From NCBI GenBank assembly GCA_018065935.1, contig JAGHSJ010000209.1:1-51489 (forward strand): a stretch of DNA of 51,489 nt. The letters are read 5' to 3'. Each line of letters starts with the position of its first letter. Within the stretch, counting starts at the first letter, position 1. Under the pieces are notes generated by a model. That model was not told the origin of the DNA and ran no database searches. It saw only the letters and a list, made by a program, of their open reading frames with translations. The DNA is from Candidatus Kurthia equi (GTDB taxonomy: Bacteria; Bacillota; Bacilli; Bacillales_A; Planococcaceae). Below, one piece after another: positions 43,541-51,489 of this stretch. The translations under genes were made by a program, and so were the position numbers.

Positions 43541-43725
43541 TTTATCTTTCACGGCCATCTCTTCTGGCTAAATCAAGCGATTAATTAGAGCGAAAATAGG
43601 GAACTAATCTCTAAAGTAAATAGGAAGAGCTTGAGAGATGGGGGTAAATGGTACAACGAAAGGATGCCCAGATGCGTAAAGCTTGTAACCTGGTTTAATC
43701 ATATAAAATATAAGTAGGTGATAAA

Positions 43726-44658
43726 ATGTTTGAAATTAAAAAATACCCAGAGTTTTCATGGTCTTTGTCTAGGTCGAAGTCGGTGTTAGCTTGTCAAAAA
43801 AAATATGCCTATGATTATTATGTATCTCATAATGGTTGGTTGAAATACAATGTTGACCCTTTAGCGCAGCATGCCTATCGATTAAAAAAATTGCAGCATC
43901 TTCCTATGTTTTTTGGGTCAATTGCGCATCGAATTATTGAAGAAACAATTAATGAAATAGGGTATTCTAAAAAACTGCCTACTGTCGCGTCATTGGTTGA
44001 AAGAGCACGTCAAAAATTAAATCAAGCCTATATCACTTCGAAACAGCAATATAGCGCTTGGAAAGAAAAACCAAATCAGTATGATATGTTTTTTAGCATG
44101 TATTATAATGGTGTGCTGGATGAAGAAGAAGTAGCGCTTTATCAAGGACGATTAAATAGCATCTTTGAAAATTTCTTAGCTAGTTATACAATCCAAGAAT
44201 TGATGAATAAAGAAGGACAAATTTATATTCACAAGCCTGAGGAATTTCGATTTTTTATGGTAGATGATATCAAAGTCTATTTGGTAATGGATTTATTATA
44301 TCAAGATGCCGAAACAGAAAAATGGGTAATTGTCGATTGGAAAACAGGAAAGTCTTCGACAGATGATCGCCAGCAGTTGGCACTATATGCATATTATTTG
44401 CTGGAGACAAAAAATGTCCAATTGGAGGATATTCGCGTAAGAAATGAGTATCTTTTGGAAAATAAATATGTAGAAACAACTCTTGAACCCTTTGATATTG
44501 AAAGCTTACTTGAGACTTTTAAGCAAAGCGTTCACTATATGAAGCAGTTTCAAGCAGATATGTATACGAATGAACCCTATGAGTTGAACCATTTCGAACG
44601 AACTGATTTTAAAGACAAGTGTAGAAAGTGTAGTTACAAAGAATTATGTTTAAAATGA
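43726..44658 (+). CDS. RecB/Cas4-like PD-(D/E)XK nuclease with predicted Fe-S cysteines
   Basis: GSIAHRIIEE, VMDLLY, VIVDWKTGK, QLALYAYY motifs; single N-terminal Cys (LACQKKYAYDYY) plus C-terminal CRKCSYKELC. Confidence 0.88.
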   Translation: MFEIKKYPEFSWSLSRSKSVLACQKKYAYDYYVSHNGWLKYNVDPLAQHAYRLKKLQHLPMFFGSIAHRIIEETINEIGYSKKLPTVASLVERARQKLNQAYITSKQQYSAWKEKPNQYDMFFSMYYNGVLDEEEVALYQGRLNSIFENFLASYTIQELMNKEGQIYIHKPEEFRFFMVDDIKVYLVMDLLYQDAETEKWVIVDWKTGKSSTDDRQQLALYAYYLLETKNVQLEDIRVRNEYLLENKYVETTLEPFDIESLLETFKQSVHYMKQFQADMYTNEPYELNHFERTDFKDKCRKCSYKELCLK

Positions 44659-44752
44659 AGCTTGGATTGAGCACGTGAAGTAACTAATGAAATAATCAAT
44701 GAGCAAAGACTATAGAGTAATTTGATGTTACATTAGTATCACATTAATCATG

Positions 44753-44782
44753 AAGATTGGGTATATGCTCAATCTTTTTTTA
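44753..44782 (+). terminator. Terminator after the nuclease gene
   Basis: aagattg-ggtatatgct-caatctt + T-run. Confidence 0.85.
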
Positions 44783-44967
44783 AAATTTATAAGATATTTA
44801 TTGCTAAATATTGGTTACATAGTGCAAAATGACAGTAATACGTAAAAAAGTAGCATCCTTATGAACAAAAATACCAATAACATCTATTTCTTAATTGTGA
44901 AAAGTACATTAAGGCTATATAATGAATGTAAGTGGGTGCTGTACGGGATTATTTAGGAGGAAAAGAA

Positions 44968-46635
44968 GTGGCTAAAACTAAAAATGAAGTTATTCGCGTC
45001 ATTCCACTAGGTGGCGTAAGCGAGATCGGCAAAGCAATGTATGTCGTAGAAATCGACGAAGAGCTTTTCGTTGTAGATAGTGGATTAATGTTCCCTGAAG
45101 ATGAAATGCTTGGAATTGACTATGTTATTCCAGACATGTCATTCTTAGTAGAGAACAAAGATCGTGTGAAAGGTATTTTCTTAACACATGGTCACGAGGA
45201 TGCAATTGGTTCAATTGCCTACTTGTTAAGTAAAGTGAATGCGCCAGTCTATGGCTCTAAACTAACAATTGCACTTGCAAAAGAGCATTTGAAAGAAAAA
45301 CCTGCTCCACACCAAGTGAAATTCTTTGAAGTAACGAATAAGAGCCGCATGAACTTTAAGAAAACTTATGTGACATTCTTCCATACAACGCATAGTATTC
45401 CTGATTCATTAGGTATCGCCTTCCATACATCAGAAGGTGCAATCGTTCATACAGGAGAATTCAAATTTGATCAATCTGTACAAGGTAAATACCGTCCAGA
45501 TATTTCAAAAATGGCTCAACTTGGTGATGAAGGCGTATTTATTCTAATGTCTGATTCAACTGAAGCAGAACGTCCTGGCTATACAATCTCTGAGAATGTA
45601 ATTAAAGGACGATTAGAAAAAACATTCCACAAAGCAGAAGGGCGTATTCTTGTTGCTTGCTATGCTTCAAACTTTATTCGTATTCAACAAGTTTTTGATC
45701 AAGCTGTAGCTCTTGAAAGAAAAGTTGCTGTAGTCGGTAAAAGTTTAGAAAACATTTTTGAAGTGGGAATGCGTCTAGGTTACTTATCAATTGATCCAGA
45801 GTACGTAATTCCAGTTAGTAAAATGAATGATTATGAAGACAACCAAATCGTAGCTATTATTACGGGTAATCAAGGTGAACCACTAGAAGGATTAGAAAAA
45901 ATCATCCGCAAGCACCATCGTGATATTCGTCTAAAAACTACGGATACTGTTTTAATAACATTCACACCATCTCCAGGTATGGAAGTTCAAATCGCTGAAA
46001 CAATGAATACACTTGCAAAACAAGGTGTTAAAGTATTGTCTTCAGATAAAAAAGTTCATGTATCAGGTCATGGTGCACAAGAAGATTTAAAATTAATGCT
46101 GAACTTAATGAAACCAAAATATTTCATTCCAATTCAGGGTGAATATAGAATGTTAATTACGCATTCTAAATTAGCACAAGAAGTGGGTATGCATAAAAAT
46201 CAAATCTTTATCGCTGATAAAGGTGATATCGTTGAATATAAAAACGGTAAAATGCGTATGGCAGGACGTGTTAATGCAGGTAATGTACTAATTGATGGTA
46301 TTGGTGTAGGTGACGTAGGGAATATCGTCTTACGTGATCGTAAATTACTAAGCCAAGATGGTATCTTTATCGTTGTTGTTACGATTAATAAAAAATCAAA
46401 ACAAATCGCATCAGGTCCTGAAATCTTATCACGTGGCTTCGTTTATGTAAGAGAGTCTGAAACATTAATGGACGAATCTTCGAAACTTGTACGTGGAGTA
46501 GTTGAAAAATACGTAAATAAAGGCTCGTACGAATGGACAGCCATTAAACAAGAAATCCGCGACACACTTAATAGTTATTTATTCCAACAAACAAAGCGCC
46601 GCCCAATGATTATCCCAATTATCATGGAATACTAA
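44968..46635 (+). CDS. rnjB: Ribonuclease J2-like (metallo-beta-lactamase/beta-CASP), altered active site
   Basis: RNase J family; THGHEDAIGS, HTGEFKFD; GTG 44968 preceded by RBS taggagg; position upstream of ftsK/spoIIIE. Confidence 0.9.
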   Translation: MAKTKNEVIRVIPLGGVSEIGKAMYVVEIDEELFVVDSGLMFPEDEMLGIDYVIPDMSFLVENKDRVKGIFLTHGHEDAIGSIAYLLSKVNAPVYGSKLTIALAKEHLKEKPAPHQVKFFEVTNKSRMNFKKTYVTFFHTTHSIPDSLGIAFHTSEGAIVHTGEFKFDQSVQGKYRPDISKMAQLGDEGVFILMSDSTEAERPGYTISENVIKGRLEKTFHKAEGRILVACYASNFIRIQQVFDQAVALERKVAVVGKSLENIFEVGMRLGYLSIDPEYVIPVSKMNDYEDNQIVAIITGNQGEPLEGLEKIIRKHHRDIRLKTTDTVLITFTPSPGMEVQIAETMNTLAKQGVKVLSSDKKVHVSGHGAQEDLKLMLNLMKPKYFIPIQGEYRMLITHSKLAQEVGMHKNQIFIADKGDIVEYKNGKMRMAGRVNAGNVLIDGIGVGDVGNIVLRDRKLLSQDGIFIVVVTINKKSKQIASGPEILSRGFVYVRESETLMDESSKLVRGVVEKYVNKGSYEWTAIKQEIRDTLNSYLFQQTKRRPMIIPIIMEY

Positions 46636-46646
46636 GGTGAAACGGC

Positions 46647-46688
46647 AAAAAGGATTTCCTTACCACAATAGGTAGGAAATCCTTTTTT
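46647..46688 (+). terminator. Terminator after rnjB
   Basis: aaaaaggatttccttacc/ggtaggaaatccttttt (one bulge). Confidence 0.9.
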
Positions 46689-46721
46689 GTCGTATAATAG
46701 AGAAAAAAGGAGGATGGAGTC

Positions 46722-49136
46722 ATGGCGACAACTAGGAAAACGACAAAAAAACCAACGAGAAGACCGTCAACTGCAGCGAAAAGGAAAACACCAGCCAAAA
46801 GAAAAACAGTTGCGGCGAAAAAACAGCCAATATCACCGCTTGTCTATGAAATCGTTGGTTTAGTATTAATCGCAATTGCTATTTTTGCGTTGTTTAAGCT
46901 AGGCTTCGTAGGTGAGTTTTTACAATCTATAATAAAACTTTTCTTCGGTAGTTGGTATATTGTGATTCCATTTTTAATCTGTGCCTATGCGGCTTATATG
47001 ATGATTAAGCGTGTGTTGCCAGAATTTAAAAATCGATTTTTATGGGGATTTAGTCTACTGCTCATTGGGGCTACTCTATTTAGTCATATTTCCTTATTCA
47101 AAAATACAATGGATGCTGAAAAGTCGGTGCTTACACAAACATGGCAGCTTCTCATAACAAACAAAGGAATATTTGAAGCAGATGCATCATTAGGCGGTGG
47201 CTTAGTCGGTGGGCTTGTCTTTGCCCTATTTCATGTTCTTTTTGACACAACAGGTTCATTTATTATTGCATGGCTACTCATGCTTGTAGCAATTATTCTA
47301 ATTACAGGGCGTGCACTTGTCCCTTATCTTACACAGCAGATTCCTATTTGGAAGGAAGCAATAGCTGCCCGTCGAAAAGAAGTTAGAGAATCGAATCAAT
47401 ACCGTAAAGCTGTGAAGAAACAATTGGCAGAGAAGGCAAATAAAGAAGATAAGAAACCTAAAGAGCCTAAGAAACCCAAATTAGCAGTGTTACAAGGGCA
47501 GGCAGAAGAAATAGTTGAAGAGCCTGTGGAGGAGATTGTTGAGGAACCGAGAAAAGAACCAATTATTTCGGCATTTACTCAAAATATTCAAGAGCAGCCA
47601 CTAGATGAACAGCCATCAGAGGAAGTTTTAGAGGAGGAGGAACTGCCACAGCCATCCGAACAACATGCGAATGAAGAAATACCTGCAGATTTAGTTGTGG
47701 CTGCTGGTGAAGAGCCTCTACAAAATGAGCGTTATAAATTGCCTACGATGAATTTATTGAAAATGCCTAAACCGACCGATCAAAGTGGTGAATTTGCTAT
47801 TATTCAAGAAAATGCTCAAAAGCTTGAGCAAACCTTCCAGTCATTCGGCGTAAAAGCGACTGTGACAGAGGTACATATCGGCCCAGCTGTAACTGAGTAT
47901 GAGGTGTTGCCTGACCGCGGTGTGAAGGTAAGTAAAATTGTTAATTTACAAGATGATTTAGCATTAGCGCTTGCGGCAAAAGATATTCGTATCGAAGCAC
48001 CTATCCCAGGTAAGTCTGCAGTGGGGATTGAAGTACCTAATAAAGAAGTAGCGATGGTCGGATTACGCGAAGTGTTAGAAGCCAAAGAAAATAACAAACC
48101 TGACGCAAAATTGTTAATTGGCTTAGGAAGAGATGTTTCGGGGGAAGCGAAACTTGCCCAATTAAATAAGATGCCTCATTTATTAGTAGCGGGTTCAACT
48201 GGTAGTGGGAAGTCGGTTTGTATTAATGGCATTATAGTAAGTATTTTAATGCGTGCTAAACCGCATGAAGTGAAATTAATGATGATTGATCCAAAAATGG
48301 TCGAGTTAAATGTCTATAATGGCATCCCTCATTTATTGGCTCCTGTAGTAACGGATGCCCGTAAAGCATCGCAAGCATTGAAAAAAGTAGTATCGGAAAT
48401 GGAAAGACGTTATGAACTATTTTCATATACGTCAACACGTAATATTGAAGGCTATAATAATCATGTGGATCGCTTCAATGAAGAAAACGGAGAGAAGCAT
48501 CCTCATTTACCGTTCATTGTCGTTATTGTAGATGAGTTAGCTGATTTAATGATGGTTGCTTCAAATGATGTAGAGGATTCAATCACTCGTCTAGCGCAAA
48601 TGGCTCGTGCGGCTGGTATTCATTTAATTATCGCAACACAACGTCCGAGTGTAGATGTCATTACTGGGGTAATCAAAGCGAATATCCCATCTCGAATTGC
48701 ATTTGCCGTTTCATCTGCTATTGATTCAAGAACCATTTTAGATATGGGTGGAGCAGAAAGATTGTTAGGAAGAGGAGATATGCTCTTCTTGCCAGCAGGT
48801 GAATCAAAACCAGTTCGTGTGCAAGGTGCATTTGTATCTGATGAAGAAGTAGAGGAAATCGTCAACTATGTTATTGGGCAACAAAAAGCACAATACCAGG
48901 AAGAAATGATTCCAACCGAAGAAGAGGCTGGGACAGATATTGAAGATTTAGATGAATTCTATTCACAAGCAGTTGATTTAGTAATAGAAAGTGATACTGC
49001 GAGTGTTTCGTTCCTACAAAGAAAGTTAAAAGTAGGCTATGCTCGTGCGGCACGTATCATGGATCAAATGGAAGAAAGGGGCATTGTTGGTCCCGCAGAA
49101 AAAAGTAAACCACGCCAAGTATTGCGTGATCGATAA
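46722..49136 (+). CDS. ftsK: DNA translocase FtsK/SpoIIIE
   Basis: [36 protein letters not shown]-terminal gamma winged helix. Confidence 0.96.
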   Translation: MATTRKTTKKPTRRPSTAAKRKTPAKRKTVAAKKQPISPLVYEIVGLVLIAIAIFALFKLGFVGEFLQSIIKLFFGSWYIVIPFLICAYAAYMMIKRVLPEFKNRFLWGFSLLLIGATLFSHISLFKNTMDAEKSVLTQTWQLLITNKGIFEADASLGGGLVGGLVFALFHVLFDTTGSFIIAWLLMLVAIILITGRALVPYLTQQIPIWKEAIAARRKEVRESNQYRKAVKKQLAEKANKEDKKPKEPKKPKLAVLQGQAEEIVEEPVEEIVEEPRKEPIISAFTQNIQEQPLDEQPSEEVLEEEELPQPSEQHANEEIPADLVVAAGEEPLQNERYKLPTMNLLKMPKPTDQSGEFAIIQENAQKLEQTFQSFGVKATVTEVHIGPAVTEYEVLPDRGVKVSKIVNLQDDLALALAAKDIRIEAPIPGKSAVGIEVPNKEVAMVGLREVLEAKENNKPDAKLLIGLGRDVSGEAKLAQLNKMPHLLVAGSTGSGKSVCINGIIVSILMRAKPHEVKLMMIDPKMVELNVYNGIPHLLAPVVTDARKASQALKKVVSEMERRYELFSYTSTRNIEGYNNHVDRFNEENGEKHPHLPFIVVIVDELADLMMVASNDVEDSITRLAQMARAAGIHLIIATQRPSVDVITGVIKANIPSRIAFAVSSAIDSRTILDMGGAERLLGRGDMLFLPAGESKPVRVQGAFVSDEEVEEIVNYVIGQQKAQYQEEMIPTEEEAGTDIEDLDEFYSQAVDLVIESDTASVSFLQRKLKVGYARAARIMDQMEERGIVGPAEKSKPRQVLRDR

Positions 49137-49419
49137 TAGAACAGTTTTCATAGAAATAAAGAGGCTTTTTCTCGTTACTATTTAAGAGTGCATGAAATTG
49201 TCATAAATTTTTTCGAGAGAAATGCTTACTTGATAGAGAAAAAACATGTCAAAACTTATTAATATTATTTTTGTTAAAAAATACATGTCCGTATGTCATT
49301 TTAAAACATTATTGATAAAAAAGTGGTATTAAGATGACAGAATTCGACTTTAGTCGACTGTTTTAACACAGATTTTTTTGAAATCTATTTATTTAATGTG
49401 AATAAAATGTTATAGTAAT

Positions 49420-49464
49420 GTCTGATTAGCAGGAATGTTTTACGTCTGATGTCTGATGTCTAAT
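49420..49464 (+). promoter_or_regulatory. Putative operator: four GTCTGAT/GTCTAAT heptamers upstream of gntR
   Basis: gtctgat at 49420, 49444, 49451 and gtctaat at 49458, just after a TATAGT -10-like hexamer at 49411. Confidence 0.5.
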
Positions 49465-49478
49465 TGGTGGTGATTTGA

Positions 49479-50207
49479 ATGTCTATAAAATCAGATCATC
49501 GTCATTTGTATCTGCAGGTGATTGATCATTTGAAAGCTGATATTGAGGCAGGTATTTTCAAGGAGAATGAAAAGCTACCTTCTGAATTTGAACTTTCAAA
49601 ATCACTTGGAGTCAGTCGTGCAACACTCCGTGAAGCACTGAGACTGTTGGAAGAGGAAAATATCATTATTCGTCGACACGGAGTTGGTACGTTCGTCAAT
49701 CCAAAGCCAGTGTTTACCTCTGGTATTGAGCAACTTACGAGCATCTCATCTATGATAATGGATGCTGGTATGGAGCCAGGAACTATCTATTTAAGTTCCG
49801 AAAAAACCATTTCGAATGAAGAAGATATTAAACGCTTTCAATGCAATGAAGATGAATCTATATTAACGATTAAACGTGTTCGCACCGCGAATAATGAGCC
49901 AGTCGTTTATTGTGTAGATCAGGTCCCGAGTGCATTTATGCCAAAGGATTTTGAGAAGCGCTATGATTCTTCAATATTTTCTGCATTAGAAGAAACAGGA
50001 GATGTGCATGTAGCGTATGCAGTTACATATATTGATCCGCTAGGATACCATCCTGAAGTTTCTTCAGTTTTAAAAAGTGAGCAGGACGCTTCATTGCTCT
50101 TGTTAACTCAGTTACATTACGATGATAACGATCGTGTGGTACTGTATTCAAAAAACTATTTTAGAGCTGATAAATTCAGCTTTCATGTAGTAAGAAAACG
50201 CGTTTAG
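49479..50207 (+). CDS. GntR family (HutC/UTRA type) transcriptional regulator
   Basis: LPSEFELSKSLGVSRATLREALRLLEEENIIIRRHGVGTFV. Confidence 0.93.
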   Translation: MSIKSDHRHLYLQVIDHLKADIEAGIFKENEKLPSEFELSKSLGVSRATLREALRLLEEENIIIRRHGVGTFVNPKPVFTSGIEQLTSISSMIMDAGMEPGTIYLSSEKTISNEEDIKRFQCNEDESILTIKRVRTANNEPVVYCVDQVPSAFMPKDFEKRYDSSIFSALEETGDVHVAYAVTYIDPLGYHPEVSSVLKSEQDASLLLLTQLHYDDNDRVVLYSKNYFRADKFSFHVVRKRV

Positions 50208-50268
50208 CATCAACAATTCATTCCTGCTATCGAAAATACAACTAATTACTTTTTGGGAGGACTCCAAA

Positions 50269-51330
50269 ATGAAAAAGCGTAACTTAGGTTTAGCACTATC
50301 GGCTGTATTAGCTTCAGGTACTTTATTAGCTGCTTGTGGTTCAGACGATGCAAAGAAAGACGAAAAATCAGGTAACAAAGATGCATTCTCAGTTGCAATG
50401 GTAACTGATACAGGCGGTATCGATGACAAATCATTTAACCAATCAACTTGGGAAGGTCTACAAGCTTTTGGTGAAGAAAATGATATGAAAAAAGGCGACG
50501 GTGGCTTCGATTACTTACAATCTAAAAGTGATTCAGATTTCACAACTAACATTAACAACTTAGTACGTCGTGATTTTGATTTAGTATTTGCTGTAGGTTT
50601 CAAATTACATGATTCAGTTGAACAAGTTGCAAAACAACAAAAAGACGCTAAATTAGCAATTATTGATGAAGTAGTAGAAGGCTATGACAACGTAACTTCG
50701 ATTATGTTTAAAGCTAACGAAGCATCATACCTTGCAGGTGTAGCAGCTGCTCTTCAATCTAAAACTGGTAAAGTTGGCTTTATCGGTGGTATGGAAGGCC
50801 CAGTAATCGGCGGTTTCCAAGCAGGTTTTGAAGCAGGTGTTAAAGCTGCAGATCCAAAAGTAAAAGTTGACGTTCAATATGCAGGTTCATTCGGTGATGC
50901 TGCGAAAGGTCAAACAATCGCTAAACGTATGTACGATGGTGGCGCGGATATTATCTTCCACGCAGCAGGTGGTACTGGTAACGGTTTATTCACAGAAGCT
51001 AAAGAACGTAAGAAAAAAGATGCTAAAGCAGACGTATGGGCAATCGGTGTTGACCGTGACCAATATGATGAAGGTAAAGTAGGCGATACAAACATCGTTT
51101 TAACTTCAGTATTAAAACGTGTTGATATTGCTGCTAAAGACGTTGCACAATTAGCTAAAGACGATAAATTCCCTGGTGGCGAAACAATCACTTATGGTCT
51201 TAAAGACAATGGTGTTGATTTAGCTGATTCTCATGGCGCTATTACTGACGAAACTCAGAAAAAAGTGGATGAGTTCAAAGAGAAAATTGTTGCTGGCGAG
51301 ATTGAAGTTCCAGAACTTCCAGCAAAATAG
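50269..51330 (+). CDS. BMP family (PnrA/YufN-like) lipoprotein, probable nucleoside ABC transporter binding protein
   Basis: Lipobox LLAACGSDD; DTGGIDDKSFNQSTWEGLQAFGEE; VGFIGGMEGPVIGGFQAGFEAGVKA. Confidence 0.95.
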   Translation: MKKRNLGLALSAVLASGTLLAACGSDDAKKDEKSGNKDAFSVAMVTDTGGIDDKSFNQSTWEGLQAFGEENDMKKGDGGFDYLQSKSDSDFTTNINNLVRRDFDLVFAVGFKLHDSVEQVAKQQKDAKLAIIDEVVEGYDNVTSIMFKANEASYLAGVAAALQSKTGKVGFIGGMEGPVIGGFQAGFEAGVKAADPKVKVDVQYAGSFGDAAKGQTIAKRMYDGGADIIFHAAGGTGNGLFTEAKERKKKDAKADVWAIGVDRDQYDEGKVGDTNIVLTSVLKRVDIAAKDVAQLAKDDKFPGGETITYGLKDNGVDLADSHGAITDETQKKVDEFKEKIVAGEIEVPELPAK

Positions 51331-51349
51331 TTTTTTAGCAAGATTATTC

Positions 51350-51381
51350 ATCATGGAGGAGCACTCCTCCATGGTGTTTTT
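51350..51381 (+). terminator. Terminator after the BMP lipoprotein gene
   Basis: catggaggag-ca-ctcctccatg + gtgttttta. Confidence 0.9.
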
Positions 51382-51489
51382 ACTCTAAAAATTAATAGAA
51401 GCTTACATATATCGTTTATATATTTTAGCTTGTGTTAATTTTTTAACCAATGTTAATTTATTTATTTATTACTATATATAGCCTGAAGG

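Noticed and set aside
43600-43725. c-di-GMP-I riboswitch upstream of the nuclease gene
   Set aside because: Only a weak partial resemblance to the 3' half of the motif, so it is not called as a riboswitch.

Overview
The window is a low-GC Firmicutes chromosome segment, probably Planococcaceae and possibly a Kurthia-like non-sporeformer (inference from gene order and sequence style). Almost all genes are on the + strand. Gene order: (1) the distal fla/che operon: fliY(partial)-cheY-fliO-fliP-fliQ-fliR-flhB-flhA-flhF-flhG-cheB-cheA-cheW-cheC-cheD-[115 aa membrane protein]-sigD-[103 aa]-swrB-like; (2) the translation/envelope block rpsB-tsf-pyrH-frr-uppS-cdsA-dxr-rseP-proS-polC-rimP-nusA-ylxR-ylxQ-infB-ylxP-rbfA-truB-ribF-rpsO-pnp; (3) an M16 peptidase-asd-dapA-[RecB/Cas4-like Fe-S nuclease]-rnjB-ftsK/spoIIIE-gntR-bmp lipoprotein. 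No rRNA, tRNA, CRISPR array or intact mobile element was recognised. The strongest unexplained signals lie between genes. First, two near-identical 80-nt elements with crossing inverted repeats sit between frr and uppS. Second, a ~187-bp leader with crossing helices lies exactly where the N-terminal IF2_N domain of infB is missing. Third, a nested-helix leader precedes polC. Other candidates are a structured ribF-rpsO intergenic region, an RNase J2 with substituted metal-site residues, a stand-alone 4-Cys PD-(D/E)XK nuclease, a terminator plus promoter that may uncouple sigD from the fla/che operon, a Prp-like LQFFAG motif in FlhB, and absence of sporulation-linked genes from their usual syntenic slots.
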